Origin: Botryotinia globosa
Lineage: Eukaryota; Ascomycota; Leotiomycetes; Helotiales; Sclerotiniaceae
DNA length: 64,000 bases
NCBI GenBank assembly: GCA_014898425.1
Contig: RCSZ01000002.1
Location: forward strand, 1-64,000
Direction: 5' to 3'
Shown here: positions 20,972 through 32,342 of the stretch, piece by piece
Position numbering within the stretch: the first letter of the stretch is position 1
Layout of the letters: each line of letters starts with the position of its first letter
Position numbers and translations under genes: made by a program
Notes under the pieces: generated by a model
Databases searched by the model: none
What the model was told of the DNA's origin: nothing
Seen by the model: only the letters and a program-made list of their open reading frames with translations

Positions 20972-23900
20972 ACCGAAATTTGATTTCGCCAACCATCAAA
21001 CCAATTCCATAATTCAACGCTAGAAGTTCGATAAATAAAAAGTGTTGTCGGTGGCTTTCAAATAATAGATTCAACAGCAGCTAAACTTACATGTATTCCA
21101 CGATCATAGTACCCAATGTGTCGAATGATATTGGAACTTCAATTGCCGATGTCTATTCATACCGATCCGAATTTTGTGTAAAATAGGCACCTAAACGAGA
21201 AGTGAGAGGCGGCGATGAGGTTATCATTTTTCACATAGAGTATAATTTCAAGCTCTAAGATCAAAATATTTACTCCATAACGTTCATGCCTTCTACAATC
21301 GAATAATTCGGAGAAAATACTCTGTTACCTGGCAGTTTGTTGTCCAATTGATATTCAACCTAGGACAACCAAAGTTGATGGTCCTGAAAATAGTCAAGCG
21401 CTACAAGTTGACGTGCTCGCGCCGAATTGTTCAGCCAAGCAGACTCAATTTCAGAACATTATTTACACTTATGCATATTATTCAATAACATTCCATAAGA
21501 TAATCGTTCTTCAAGCCATCGATTATCGAATTCTTCCCGATGGTAACTGTTTAATCGGACGAAACAAATGAATTCTCGAAAGCCACCCGAGCCCTATAAT
21601 CCTGACCACCTGGAATCATCACAAAAATACGACCCGAAATCACCATTCGTCATCCAATCCCTATCCTCAAAGGACTTCCCAAATTATCTGTTGCCTATCT
21701 GAACCTTGCAGATAACCTCGGGTTTCGGCCCCCATTCAATGTCATTCGGCGTAGTTTATCTCTTCACCCCCTGTAATACCGAACTCGTGTTTCGGAACTC
21801 GGTACGTGGAACGCCAAATTTTCGGAAGCGGTATGTTTGGGAGACCAGCAATGGAGGGATTTGAAAACATCAGCTCGGCGCGGCATTCGGTACGATGTGC
21901 AACAAAATTTAAAGAAGAATTGTGAGATGTGATGGATTGGATAGATGGGGTTTAAGGGTGATGAGGGTTACTGATTTGGGACTGTGAATGGCCCGTTTGA
22001 AATGGGGGTAGGGATGGCAGAGACTTCGGAACGGTGATCCGGTAGGTGATAGCCAAATAGTTCGCTCGACGATGCATGCAGTGCATGGAGATATATATTG
22101 TCAGTGTTCTCTAATCTCGGGACATTTGAACGTTTCCTCCTTCTTTCGTTTGTTCCAATTTGTGACTAAGAAGTCTTGAGGCGCATAAGTGATTTAAGAA
22201 AATCATCTACCCCCTACCATCTCCAAAGTGTCAGCTATTGCTGGTACTTGTGTCAATTAAACCCCCAAGTCCGTTCAGCTACACTATATTCAAAGCTCTT
22301 AAATTTTAGAACATACAGATAGAATCTCATACTGTAGTTAGTATTGAACGGTTTACTTGGATCAACGCTACAGTTAAGATATATTGGATCTCAAGTTCCC
22401 AAACATGGAATCCATCTTGTCTACGATTGCATTTATTACATCTCCGCCGTCAGCATCATCTCAATGCTTCATATATCTCAACATTAGCTGAAACATGTAA
22501 CTTTACCGCTCGACGTGAGCATTGTACTCGGGTCCCAGACGTTGATTTATTCTTTGACGGAGGGGCGCAGCAGAAGGTACGAAGGGTTCAATATCGAGAA
22601 ATGTGAATGGATCGTGAGACAAAGAAGCAGGAGAAGAACTCTCGAGTTGCGATGGCCAGAACCTTCCAAGGAGTGCGTAGCAACAGCCTCTGGTATAAGG
22701 TGGGAGTCATGAAAACTTAATTGGAGACAAAAGACATTCCAACTTTGGCAAATTTTGCAGGTAAATGAGCAACTAGTGAATTTGGTCCGATTGTAAAGAT
22801 TGAAGCACATTCTCACTCACTCATAACATAACGGCACGTCACCAACATCTCTGGTAGCACAACCAGGCCCATCTCTGTTCAGTTCAAACATGAGTCGTCA
22901 CATACATGATTGCCCAGAGTAATTCATCCAGAAGTATTAAATCCTTTGATGCCATGAAATAGAGAGCGCCAACGCCCAAGAGTGTCGAAACAATTTCAAC
23001 TTTTGTTGCGATGGTAGAATTACGCCAAGTATCTTTTTTGGTCTACTCGCCGACCTCTCTAGCTTCATTTCTCAGATTAATACCGTTATCATTCTTTGTA
23101 GCTGTCCACCGACGTTAAGGTTGTTGTCATATATTTATATTCTGGTTGTCCTTCTTACATCTGCGTGATGCAAACGCAGTTAAACTACCTTCACCAAATC
23201 ATGGCCTCTTCCATGACCAAGTTCTTAAAATCATGATAACAGAAAAATGAAACTTGACATATTTAGATGCTTTGGCTCATCAGTATAGTTAAGCTCCTCT
23301 CAGCTATCCTGAGCTGGTACAATACAAGCACTTAAACTTTCTATTTTCAACTATTTTCTATTGACTTATGTACGCACCCTCCATATTGACTTCAGTCACC
23401 TCATCCACCGTTTTGCACCATCCCCGTACCATGTAAACGCTGACATCTCTGTCTGATTCTTCGTAGTGAGTTTTGCATGTGAACATATGAGCTTGTCATT
23501 CCACTACTAGCCATCAACTCACCTCTCTCTCCACGATGTATCGAACCAGTCCCTGCTCCAGGCGTAACAGCTAATGTTAGGACTATCTTCTCTTCATCCA
23601 AAATTCACTGCTGGAAAACTTACTCATAAGGATAGTATAGTCGTGTTCGGGTAAGGATAAATATTGCATTGCATTGAATTAAATTGGCTCTCCTTTTATG
23701 ATAACGGCAACTCCTTGTTGCGCATGACCATAGACGATATGCACGTTTGAGTGGACAAAGCCTACGGTGAAGATGGAAAAGAATGGCATGAATCATTAAG
23801 AAATGGGATGATGAACAATAGAGATTAACGCAAATTCTACGCTCAACAGTGTGAAAGCATCTGAAAATGTTTCCTCAGAATCGTGTTCACGAAATAGACG

Positions 23901-24028
23901 CAAGAAATATTAACAATACCATCAAGAGCTAATACTATTGTTTTATTTAATCGACACCAAACACTAACGTGAGAAAGTATCTCATCTATATTACAGCATG
24001 ATCCATTGTTGCATTCTGAACCACTCAA
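20972..24028. other. Intergenic, no gene recognised
   Basis: About 3 kb without a convincing ORF. Candidate ORFs (for example 22515-22712) lack an ATG start or protein-like composition. The segment next to 24028 is the 3' flank of the Derlin gene on the minus strand. No tRNA or structured RNA was recognised. Confidence 0.5.
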
Positions 24029-25269
24029 TCAATCACCTCCTAATCTATGTCCTGAGCCACGAGTCTTCCACGATTCTGGTAGAACACTGCCAGATGAGCT
24101 GGCAGCATTGGCAGACCTTTGTGGTGGTGCAAACGCGGTACCATAAGACCTTTCAGTAACAGTGGTTTGTCTGGATTGGAAAGCTCTCTGAATGAAACCC
24201 GGAGTTGGAACAAGATTTCTTCCACCACCAAACGTAGGCCAAAGTCTTGTCAAGAAGTCATGTAAATGTGCCGCAACAAGACCGGTAGCTTGAATCTTAG
24301 CTGGGCCAGGACCAGCCATCACAAAAGTCATAAGAAGCATGGCATATGGAATCCATGGTGCTGGGATGGTGACGACAAAAAAGGTAGCTTTCATGCCACG
24401 ATCATCTTGTGTCGATGTGTATGCGAAAGCCAATACCAATGCCGATGTAAAGATGACACCGCCTGTTATGAATACATTCAATCCCTGCGCATTTGTTAGA
24501 TGAGATTTTTACAAGGTATCTCTTGAAATAGAAACACCAAGTATCAACATCTCAATGATAGTGACTTGAAATGTAGGGAGCCACAACCACCCGAGTTAAG
24601 TTGAGGAATCAACACGAGTTTTCTCATAGGAACTTCCCACCATGCCTACACCTTAACTGATCCTATTTGTTGTTTTGCGAATGTCGGACCAGCCAAGATG
24701 TAAGGGTAATCTTCCTCGTTTTAGGAACCGTTGTAGCTAAGAGCATTGCACTAAACGGGCAGTATAGAGGTGGAGTTTGAACAGAACAATGAAAGAGGAA
24801 AAGGAAAAAGAGATAATGCCTACCAAGATCGTCGCACAAACAAACAATACATATGTCAAGAAATCTCCTGGTTGAGAGAATCTAGGCGAAGCCGTTTCAA
24901 GCTTGCTTCCATAAGTGTATACTGTTGTTCCAATGTAAGTCAATCTATCCTGATTGTGATGCGATCCTTCAAGTCTTACGAAAGTATGTGTCGAAGAGAA
25001 TACCCAAGTCTGGGCCAGTGACGAGAAAGGGAGAAATCAGTCGCCATAATTGAGGCGGGAATTGCATTATAGGTTGCAACAAGAACATGACATGATAACC
25101 TGAGAGAATATGAGTGTAGACCAAGATCGAAAGAGTCAAGGCACCAGTAGCCAAAGTCCTATGCACTATCATCAGCATCAGTATGAATTGATTGGCGCAT
25201 CTTTCGCAGAACGCATTGCGCATACCTTGAAATAGGCGGAGCTGCCCAAAATACATCCATTGCCGACAT
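24029..25269 (-). CDS. Derlin (Der1-like ER membrane protein)
   Basis: Exons on the minus strand: 25269-25226, 25158-24980, 24921-24824 and 24484-24029, giving 258 residues with phases kept. Order of recognisable parts: MSAMDVFWAAPPISRTL amphipathic start; first membrane helix; QLWRLISPFLVTGPDLG with the Derlin W-R motif; YTYGSKLETASPRF; NVFITGGVIFTSALVLAF; ATGLVAAHLHDFLTRLWP; then a soluble tail. The tail ends in a GSGHRLGG segment that resembles the SHP box by which Derlins bind p97/Cdc48. Derlins are inactive rhomboid-like proteins that serve retrotranslocation of misfolded proteins in ER-associated degradation. Introns 1 and 2 are 67 and 58 nt, but intron 3 is 339 nt, far longer than others in this window. 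LYS9 starts 593 bp away on the other strand. Confidence 0.88.
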
Positions 25270-25862
25270 GATTATTGGACGGTATGAAAGATTGTTGAAG
25301 ATGTTGTGAATGAAGCTTCGAAAGCTTGATGTTGTGTGAAGAAGAAAATTGAAGAGCAGACCTTTTTCGCGACTTATGAAAAGTGTTCTTTGCGAATGGC
25401 GCTTAAGTAAGCGTCAAAGGGAGCTAGGTCCCATTTTAGGTTAGTGCGGGACAACTTAGGATCCTTGACCTCACTGTTGTTGTAGCTTCGTGTACTATGG
25501 CGGCCTATTATATGTACCGAGCATGCATTGTAACCTCAATGTCATGTTAGGTATTATCCTCACATTTGAATAATAACGATATTCAAATTGTGAATTGACA
25601 AGTAAAAGCTGTAGTTACTCTACCATACAACACGATGATTATTCAGTGACCCTATCATGATGGTTGAGAAGCATGCTTACAGTGAATTAATGTTGATCTC
25701 AACCAAATGCCGTGAATTTATCACACATGCAGTTGGCCGATCACGGATCAACCCCACCAAGAAATTTAACCCATCGGCATGAGTCGTTCAGTGAACTTTC
25801 AAGCCTTTGCTTGACATTTATTTTCATTTTATCCTCAATTATATTCATCCAACTTAGACATC
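25270..25862. promoter_or_regulatory. Shared upstream region of Derlin (minus) and LYS9 (plus)
   Basis: The two genes are divergent and separated by 593 bp, so both promoters must lie here. A TGAGTCG word occurs near 25781. It resembles the TGASTCA site of the Gcn4/CpcA amino-acid control activator but is not an exact match. No TATA box stands out. Confidence 0.4.
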
Positions 25863-27315
25863 ATGGCTGAATTTGACACAAAGTAAGCTATCGAATGATT
25901 TCAGCCCCAAGTTTCGTTTTCTTACAATCATTCTAGGAAAGTTCTTATGCTCGGTGCGGGCTTCGTAACACGCCCAACCTTGGATATTCTCAGTGAAGCA
26001 GGCATTCAAGTTTCTGTTGGTACAGAAGCATTCCAATTCCTCTCCAAAAGATAAATCTGACCTTTTTCTAGCATGCAGAACCATCGAAAGTGCTAAGAAG
26101 CTCTCAGAAGGTGTCAAGAATGCCCACCCAATCGCCCTTGACGTCACAGACGACAAAGCTCTCGATGCCGAAGTTGCAAAGAACGATTTGGTCATCAGTT
26201 TAATCCCATATACATTCCACGCTACCGTCATCAAATCTGCCATCCGAAACAAGAAGAACGTTGTTACCACTAGTTATGTTTCTCCTGCCATGCTCGAATT
26301 GGACGAGGAGGCCAAGAGCGCCGGTATCACAGTTATGAATGAGATTGGTTTAGATCCAGGAATCGATCACTTGTATGCTGTTAAGACCATCGAGGAGGTT
26401 CACAAGGCGGGCGGAAAGATCACTTCTTTCTTGTCATACTGTGGAGGTCTTCCAGCTCCAGAGAATTCTGACAACCCTCTCGGTTACAAGTTCTCTTGGT
26501 CTTCCCGTGGTGTTTTATTGGCATTGAGAAATGCTGCAAGATTCTACAAAGACGGAAACATCGTTGATGTTGCTGGTCCAGAGTTGATGGGTACCGCCAA
26601 GCCATACTTCATCTACCCAGGATACGCATTTGTCGCCTACCCAAACAGAGATTCTACCCCTTACAAGGAGCGTTACAATATCCCAGAAGCACAAACTATC
26701 ATCAGAGGTACTTTGAGATACCAAGGTTTCCCAGAATTCATTCGTGTATTGGTTGATATGGGATTCTTGAGTGATGAGGACCACGGATTCACCGAGCCAA
26801 TTTCCTGGAAGGAGGCTACTAAGAAGGTCCTTGGATCTTCATCAAGTACTGAGGATGATTTGAAGTGGGCAATTGCTTCCAAGGCAAAGTTCGACAGCAC
26901 CGAAGAAAAGGAACGTATTATGAACGGTCTTAACTGGGTTGGCATCTTCTCCGACGAAAAGATTATTCCCCGTGGTAATCCTCTCGATACTCTCTGCGCC
27001 ACTCTCGAGAAAAAGATGCAATTTGAAGAGGGAGAACGTGATCTCGTCATGTTACAACACAAGTTTGAGATTGAGCACAAGGATGGAAAGAAGGAGACTC
27101 GTACATCGACATTGGTTGAATACGGTGATCCAAAGGGTTACTCCGCCATGGCCAAATTAGTCGGTGTACCATGTGGTGTGGCTGTCAAGCAAGTTCTCGA
27201 CGGAACAATTAGTGAGAAGGGTATTCTTGCACCTATGAACAGCAAGATCAACAATCCATTGATGGAGGAGTTGAAGAAATATGGAATCACATTGGTTGAG
27301 AAGACCATTTCTTAG
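25863..27315 (+). CDS. LYS9: Saccharopine dehydrogenase (NADP+, L-glutamate-forming)
   Basis: Exons 25863-25882, 25937-26019 and 26072-27315 encode 448 residues, the usual length for fungal Lys9. The start is MAEFDTK; the 20-nt first exon is followed by a Rossmann motif VLMLGAGFVTRP (GAG at residues 13-15) and the NADP-binding ACRTIESAKKL. The central part has NEIGLDPGIDHLYA and the saccharopine-reductase substrate domain (SYCGGLPAPENSDNPLGYKF), and the C-terminus is KYGITLVEKTIS. The enzyme reduces the imine formed from alpha-aminoadipate semialdehyde and glutamate to saccharopine, the penultimate step of fungal lysine synthesis. Introns are 54 and 52 nt. The second intron has no in-frame stop, so a naive ORF reads through it, but the exon junction V-S-V-A-C-R-T matches the family. 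Confidence 0.95.
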
Positions 27316-28122
27316 AGCATGATATCACATACATTTAGATGACATCGAAATTCAAAAGTATTTGCATGGTTTAGATGTGCTTCCAAGATCGTTATCTAAA
27401 CTACCAAAGAACCTCTAATGTACTCTGGTGAACTGTATTCTTCATCCTCTTTTTTTTTCTCCTTCTCATGTGTTGCTTCTCCACCCAAATCCTATAACTC
27501 CAGCGATACACATCTCCAAATATTCTCATCGCCATTTCAAGCCGAGCACACACACCACCAAATTTATCTTAACACTCCATTCTAAAGTATAAAAGATGAT
27601 AAAACAACGAATCATTGCACATACAATAGATAAAACACCATAGTAAAAAGGCGCTGCAGGTGGTGTTATTCAGAGTCTCGGGATATCATATTAAGATGAG
27701 CTGACAGCATGTAGCAAGTATGTATGAAGATTCCTGATGTTTTGCAGAAAAGGAAGATATGCCGCGCAAATGTCAATCCTCTTGCACGGCGGGTAGCGAA
27801 TTTCATTTAAACCACTTCACTTCTTGATACACCATTAAATACGCCACCAAGCAGCGTCAGCGGCTTGGTTGGAGTTCGTCCTTAGTGATTGATTGGCTAA
27901 GAGTTGTAAATTATTAGGTTATTTTGAATAACTACATTCTCGCTTGAACATCAGTCTGATTGAAGCGCTTTATGTGAGGATATTACTGCTATTGTACATT
28001 TTGAAATCCCTTGTAAGACATTTTCCTACGGATTGATCTCCTATCTTGATAGATGGAATAGATCCAAACTTTTATGAGCGCTACCAAAAAGCTTCTGATA
28101 TATTTGATCATGGTTGTTTCAT
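27316..28122. other. Convergent 3' region between LYS9 and PP5
   Basis: Both flanking genes end into this 807-bp spacer, so it holds their 3' UTRs and polyadenylation sites. A T-rich stretch lies at 27450-27470. No ORF or RNA gene is recognised. Confidence 0.5.
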
Positions 28123-29903
28123 CTACATCATCGATAAAGGAGAATTTTGTGCGTAGGCCTGTTTCATTAGTTAGCTTATTATTTGGAAGAAGAAAAAGAC
28201 TCTAGAACTACGAACCATAGGCTTGATATTAGGATGTGGCACTGCATCAAACTTGTGGAAGTCCAACTTATAATCAGGTCCGATATTGATATAAGCTCCC
28301 TTGTTTTCAGTACTATCGCAGTATCTCGGTGCGGAGAAGACTAAAAAGTGTTAGTTAAGTCTGGAATGTATCCGTGGAAATTCACATACCAGTAATGCAT
28401 TTTCCATCGTGTTCCTCTTCATAACCTTCCATTCGGACCTCATGACTACGGATGATAGCCTCCAATCCATTGTTCTCGCAAAACCTTCTAGTGATATCCG
28501 GTCCAAATTGCATACCGACACCACGTTTACTTGGGCCACGACCCGGCTCCTTTTGTGGATCGGTCCATAACATTTCCATCATCAATCCTGCCTGGCCCGG
28601 TTGGCGTTGATTATGTCTGTTCAAAGCTCGAATGTCGTCTAGCGTGATCTTGTCATCCGAGAATAACCCTCCGTGAAGGACAAGATATTTCTTGCCAATG
28701 AGAGTTGCTAAAGGCAGGGCCGAGAAACTTTCGGAGAATAGCTTGAAAGTACGTTCTGATAGGAATTAGTTTGTGTTCTCAGGAATCAAAATTCAAATGA
28801 ATTGGGAAGACGACTTACCATTGTATTTTGCCTTACACTCGCCCTCAAATCCGTAAACACGGTTCATGTCATCAGTCTCATGATTTCCTCTGTTGATAAA
28901 AAATGCTGATGGACGTAACCATTTGTATGCATACAACAATAGTGCAATCTCACATGACCAAGAACCTCGATCAACGAAATCACCGTTGAATAAGTAATAG
29001 TGCTTCTCTGTGGGTAAACCATTGAGTCTGAAGAGTTCCATAAGATCGAAAAATTGACCTGAGACTCAGCGTTAGCTTATAACTGCAATGCCATACAAAG
29101 ACAACTTACCATGTGTATCTCCACAAACGGTCAATTGTGCGTCACTGTCGATCTCCATCTCCACCATAGTCGGTTCATCATAGACAATCTTCTTGACTGC
29201 CATGACAATTTGATAAACATATTTCTGGTGTATTTTCTTGCCATTCTTGAAACGTTCAAGCATATCATTGATAAACTCGGTCGTCATTTCGTTGCCCAAC
29301 TCTACACCATCATAATCCTTCACAACCATATCATCGAGGTTGAGGCCCTCCGCCGCGGATGGTGGATCTCCAACTTCGATAGCTCGAAAGAACTCGATTC
29401 TTTTCACAATCTTCTCACACTCTGCCAACTTGAGCTTCGCATCCTTATCATTTGGTGCCTTCTTGACAACCGCCTTGAAATCTTTGAGAGCTTCTTTTGG
29501 TTTTAGGATTGCAGTATATGCAACGGCTCGACGATAGTATGCCTGTGAGGAAGCTGTTAGATTTCAAACTTTGGACAAGAGAAAGGCAAAAATCGAAAAA
29601 TCCCTGAGCCAACGAACCTTGACAAAATTCGGATCGAGTTCAATGGCTTTTGTAGCATCAGCTATTGCGTATCCGTAAGCCTCAGATTTGATGTTTGCCT
29701 GCAAGACTGTTAATCACGCGAGCAGTTTGAATGTTGAATACATGTGAAAATACCTGAGCTCTGTTTGAATAGTATGTTGGCTTTTGGTCGTCAAGTTCTA
29801 TGGCCTTGGTGTATAAATCGATAGCTCCGAGCCAGTCATGAGCAGCGAAAGCTTTGTTTCCTTGATTCTTCAAGACAACTGCCTCTTCCTCTCGGGAGGA
29901 CAT
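28123..29903 (-). CDS. PPT1: Serine/threonine protein phosphatase 5 (TPR plus PPP domain)
   Basis: Seven exons on the minus strand: 29903-29754, 29698-29618, 29542-29110, 29058-28819, 28755-28390, 28340-28216 and 28158-28123, giving 476 residues. Residues about 9-120 are three TPR repeats (NQGNKAFAAHDWLGAIDLYT and YSNRAQANIK, then YYRRAVAYTAI). The PPP catalytic signatures are GDTHG (218-222), GDFVDRG (247-253) and RGNHE (278-282), followed by LVLHGGLF, RSHEVRMEGY and VFSAPRYCD. The last exon codes AYAQNSPLSMM after IKPM, as PP5 tails do. PP5 works with Hsp90 through its TPR domain. Introns 2 and 6 use GTTCGT donors. It is head-to-head with the ESS-2 gene (525 bp apart). Confidence 0.93.
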
Positions 29904-30428
29904 TTTCTCAATCAATCAATCAAAGATGCGTACAGTGAGGTAGGTGAGTGAGTGCGGGGTTCTGTATCGTGGAAGGGAAGTGATGGAAAGGGAATCTATG
30001 TTGATAATGTAACAGAACTTCTCAATAAAATGCGTTTGATATCTGGAGGTCCCAAAGATGTAGGCTCTACAAAATTGATTATAAAAAGTAAACGTTGGAG
30101 GGTTGTATGTACTTTTATGAATTTACTTTTCGAATCCCTCAAGTATTCTTTCGGAGTCCAGAAGCATCCCTGTCGTGCAACATTATCACCGATACAGCTT
30201 TTAGGTACAGTAGTGTATTCTGCCCGCACGCGCTTAATCATCGATCCAATTTCCGTTCCTCTTATCGCAAATCCCCATCCATAGTCAATCGTCACCTAAC
30301 CTTATTTGATCGATTCGGCATGAAAGCGTCTTGAATATTGTAGTCCGGCAAAGTTGGGAAATTACGGCAACGACTTTAAGAAAAGCGTCGATTTATATCC
30401 TTGGTTCGTAGCTGGCACATCCGCAGCG
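29904..30428. promoter_or_regulatory. Bidirectional promoter region, PP5 / ESS-2
   Basis: The 525 bp between the two divergent starts must carry both 5' UTRs and promoters. A (TCAA)n-like run lies just upstream of the PP5 ATG, and an in-frame TTG-initiated extension of the ESS-2 ORF reaches back to 30354 without an ATG. No clear factor site is visible. Confidence 0.4.
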
Positions 30429-31790
30429 ATGGATCTGTCACTATCAACATCAACTTCATCAACCGCAACCGCTCTCACAAAACGCGCAAATGAAACTGCT
30501 TTGATGCCACCACCCCCAAAACGAATCAAGAGACCAAAGAATGTTATTGACGAAGATACGTATACCGATGCCATATCAGAAATCATTGCTCGGGATTTCT
30601 TTCCTGGGCTACTCGAAACAGAAACGAAACAAGAATACTTAGATGCACTCGACTCAAAAGATGGAGCTTGGATCACAAGTGCTGAACGTAGGCTTCGACA
30701 TGTCATGACTCCGGGAAGGCGTATTGGAAGGCGGGGTACATCTATTCAAACACCATCTCGAGCTTCAGAAACGCCCGGCGGATTTTCTGGAGATACGCCA
30801 ATGTCAGTCACTTCCGACGCAACTCAGGCGCCCCAAGTTGAAGTCGATACAAACATGAGTCTCACCAAATTTCAATCATTATATACCAGCGAAGATAACG
30901 AAAGCTTCTACAAATTATTAGACAAGCAAAATCAAAAACGAGCTGAAAAATATGCTTGGATGTGGACTGGGAATAAAGTGGCATCTAATATGATGCTAAA
31001 GCAGAAAGAAGTTGAGACAAAGCTTCTGCAGTCAAGACAATCTTTGGAGGATGATGGCGGGAAAAGAAACAGACTTGCGATTCAAGACATCAAGGAGAGG
31101 CCAGCCCAACCCGACTCCTGGAAATCTAAGCCAAACAATGGATTAATGTTTCGACCTGATAGCGTGGAAGATTCAATTGAGACTGTGGCACAGAGAGCAC
31201 AAAACGATTCGAGGGCAGCACCCAAAGGTGTCGCATATGCTAATACAAGGTTGCCAGAGATTACACTTCCGGACGAAGTCAACATACCGTCTTCCCCATC
31301 AATGTCTGCTGTCAGGGATGCCATAGCTGGAAAGCGAAGAATTGCGGATTCAGAGTCTGGATATGACGGAAGCGAAACTCCACGTGTAAATGGTTATTCA
31401 TTCGTGGATGATGAACCAGAAGAAGAACCATATACACCTTCTCCGATCATCGATCTTGGCCCAGGCGAAACCACCAAAAACCCTTTCATAATAAAAGAGC
31501 AAAGCAAGCGGGAGGACCTACATCACAGGATGGTGGATAAAACTGCTAGAAGTAAACGTACATCTGCAAAAATTGGTATGACTGGGAAGATTGAGATGAC
31601 TCCTGTGCCCAAATTTCCCAGCAGTCCTAGGGTAGGCTCCGGTGGCCTAACACCAGCTGCTGAACGCTTATGGAGTCGTGTTGGTGGTTCTGGTAAGGGG
31701 ACTAATGACACCTTTGGTGTTAGAACACCAGGCACAGTGAGAGCAAAATCCAACCTACGGGCGAGATGGACTCCGTCTGGGAAGAGTTGA
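30429..31790 (+). CDS. ESS-2 / DGCR14 (Bis1) family nuclear protein, splicing-associated
   Basis: Intronless, 453 residues from the first ATG (MDLSLSTSTSSTATALTKRA). The family hallmark follows a basic segment: VIDEDTYTDAISEIIARDFF then PGL (residues about 38-61), with a downstream coiled region (FQSLYTSEDNESFYKLLDKQ, then NQKRAEKYAWMW). The C-terminal third has the characteristic GYSFVDDEPEEEPYTPSPI acidic block and TPAAERLWSRVG box. ESS-2/DGCR14 proteins associate with the late spliceosome (C complex) and in S. pombe Bis1 is a stress-responsive nuclear protein; the link for this copy is by homology. The remainder is disordered, rich in S/T-P sites. Confidence 0.9.
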   Translation: MDLSLSTSTSSTATALTKRANETALMPPPPKRIKRPKNVIDEDTYTDAISEIIARDFFPGLLETETKQEYLDALDSKDGAWITSAERRLRHVMTPGRRIGRRGTSIQTPSRASETPGGFSGDTPMSVTSDATQAPQVEVDTNMSLTKFQSLYTSEDNESFYKLLDKQNQKRAEKYAWMWTGNKVASNMMLKQKEVETKLLQSRQSLEDDGGKRNRLAIQDIKERPAQPDSWKSKPNNGLMFRPDSVEDSIETVAQRAQNDSRAAPKGVAYANTRLPEITLPDEVNIPSSPSMSAVRDAIAGKRRIADSESGYDGSETPRVNGYSFVDDEPEEEPYTPSPIIDLGPGETTKNPFIIKEQSKREDLHHRMVDKTARSKRTSAKIGMTGKIEMTPVPKFPSSPRVGSGGLTPAAERLWSRVGGSGKGTNDTFGVRTPGTVRAKSNLRARWTPSGKS

Positions 31791-32342
31791 AAAACATTGG
31801 CTTATGGAAATAGAACGGCGTTTTGGGGATAAACTAATTACAAGATACCCTGTGAATGCTAACAAGTCATTCTTTACATACAAAAGCTAGGAATCTTGTC
31901 CAGGTTCCACATACCTAGTAGACACAGGACAGGTTACCGATACATGAGCTCTCAATTGGCTAAAGATAGATTAGAATGGTTATATTTTTATGAACATCAA
32001 TGACCTTGAGTTTAATAAGCATGCTAGATGATACCAAAAATTACGATGATTCTTCATGGACTTTGAATAAATTTGTCTCATTACTGTAATACAATCAAAT
32101 TTTTATCCTTCATGATTGCTGTGTAGACGTCGGGAGCTTTCGAGTGTTACCGAACCCACACAAGCCACACCATCTCATGATATCGACAGTGACGTCTTCC
32201 AAATCTACAAGGATTGAGGCTCGGCAAGAATTATCGATGAACTTAACAGCCGTCGAAAATTTTGAACATATCTCTGCGGAATTCATTGTCTAGTTCTTCG
32301 GCATGAATTTATAAACATTATTGAATCAATTGTTTGGTAACT
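31791..32342. other. Intergenic between ESS-2 and COQ8
   Basis: This 552-bp segment holds the ESS-2 3' flank and the COQ8 promoter. Nothing specific is recognised. Confidence 0.4.

Noticed and set aside
22515..22712. 65-codon plus-strand ORF
   Set aside because: It starts with GTG rather than ATG, is basic and lacks any motif; likely chance.
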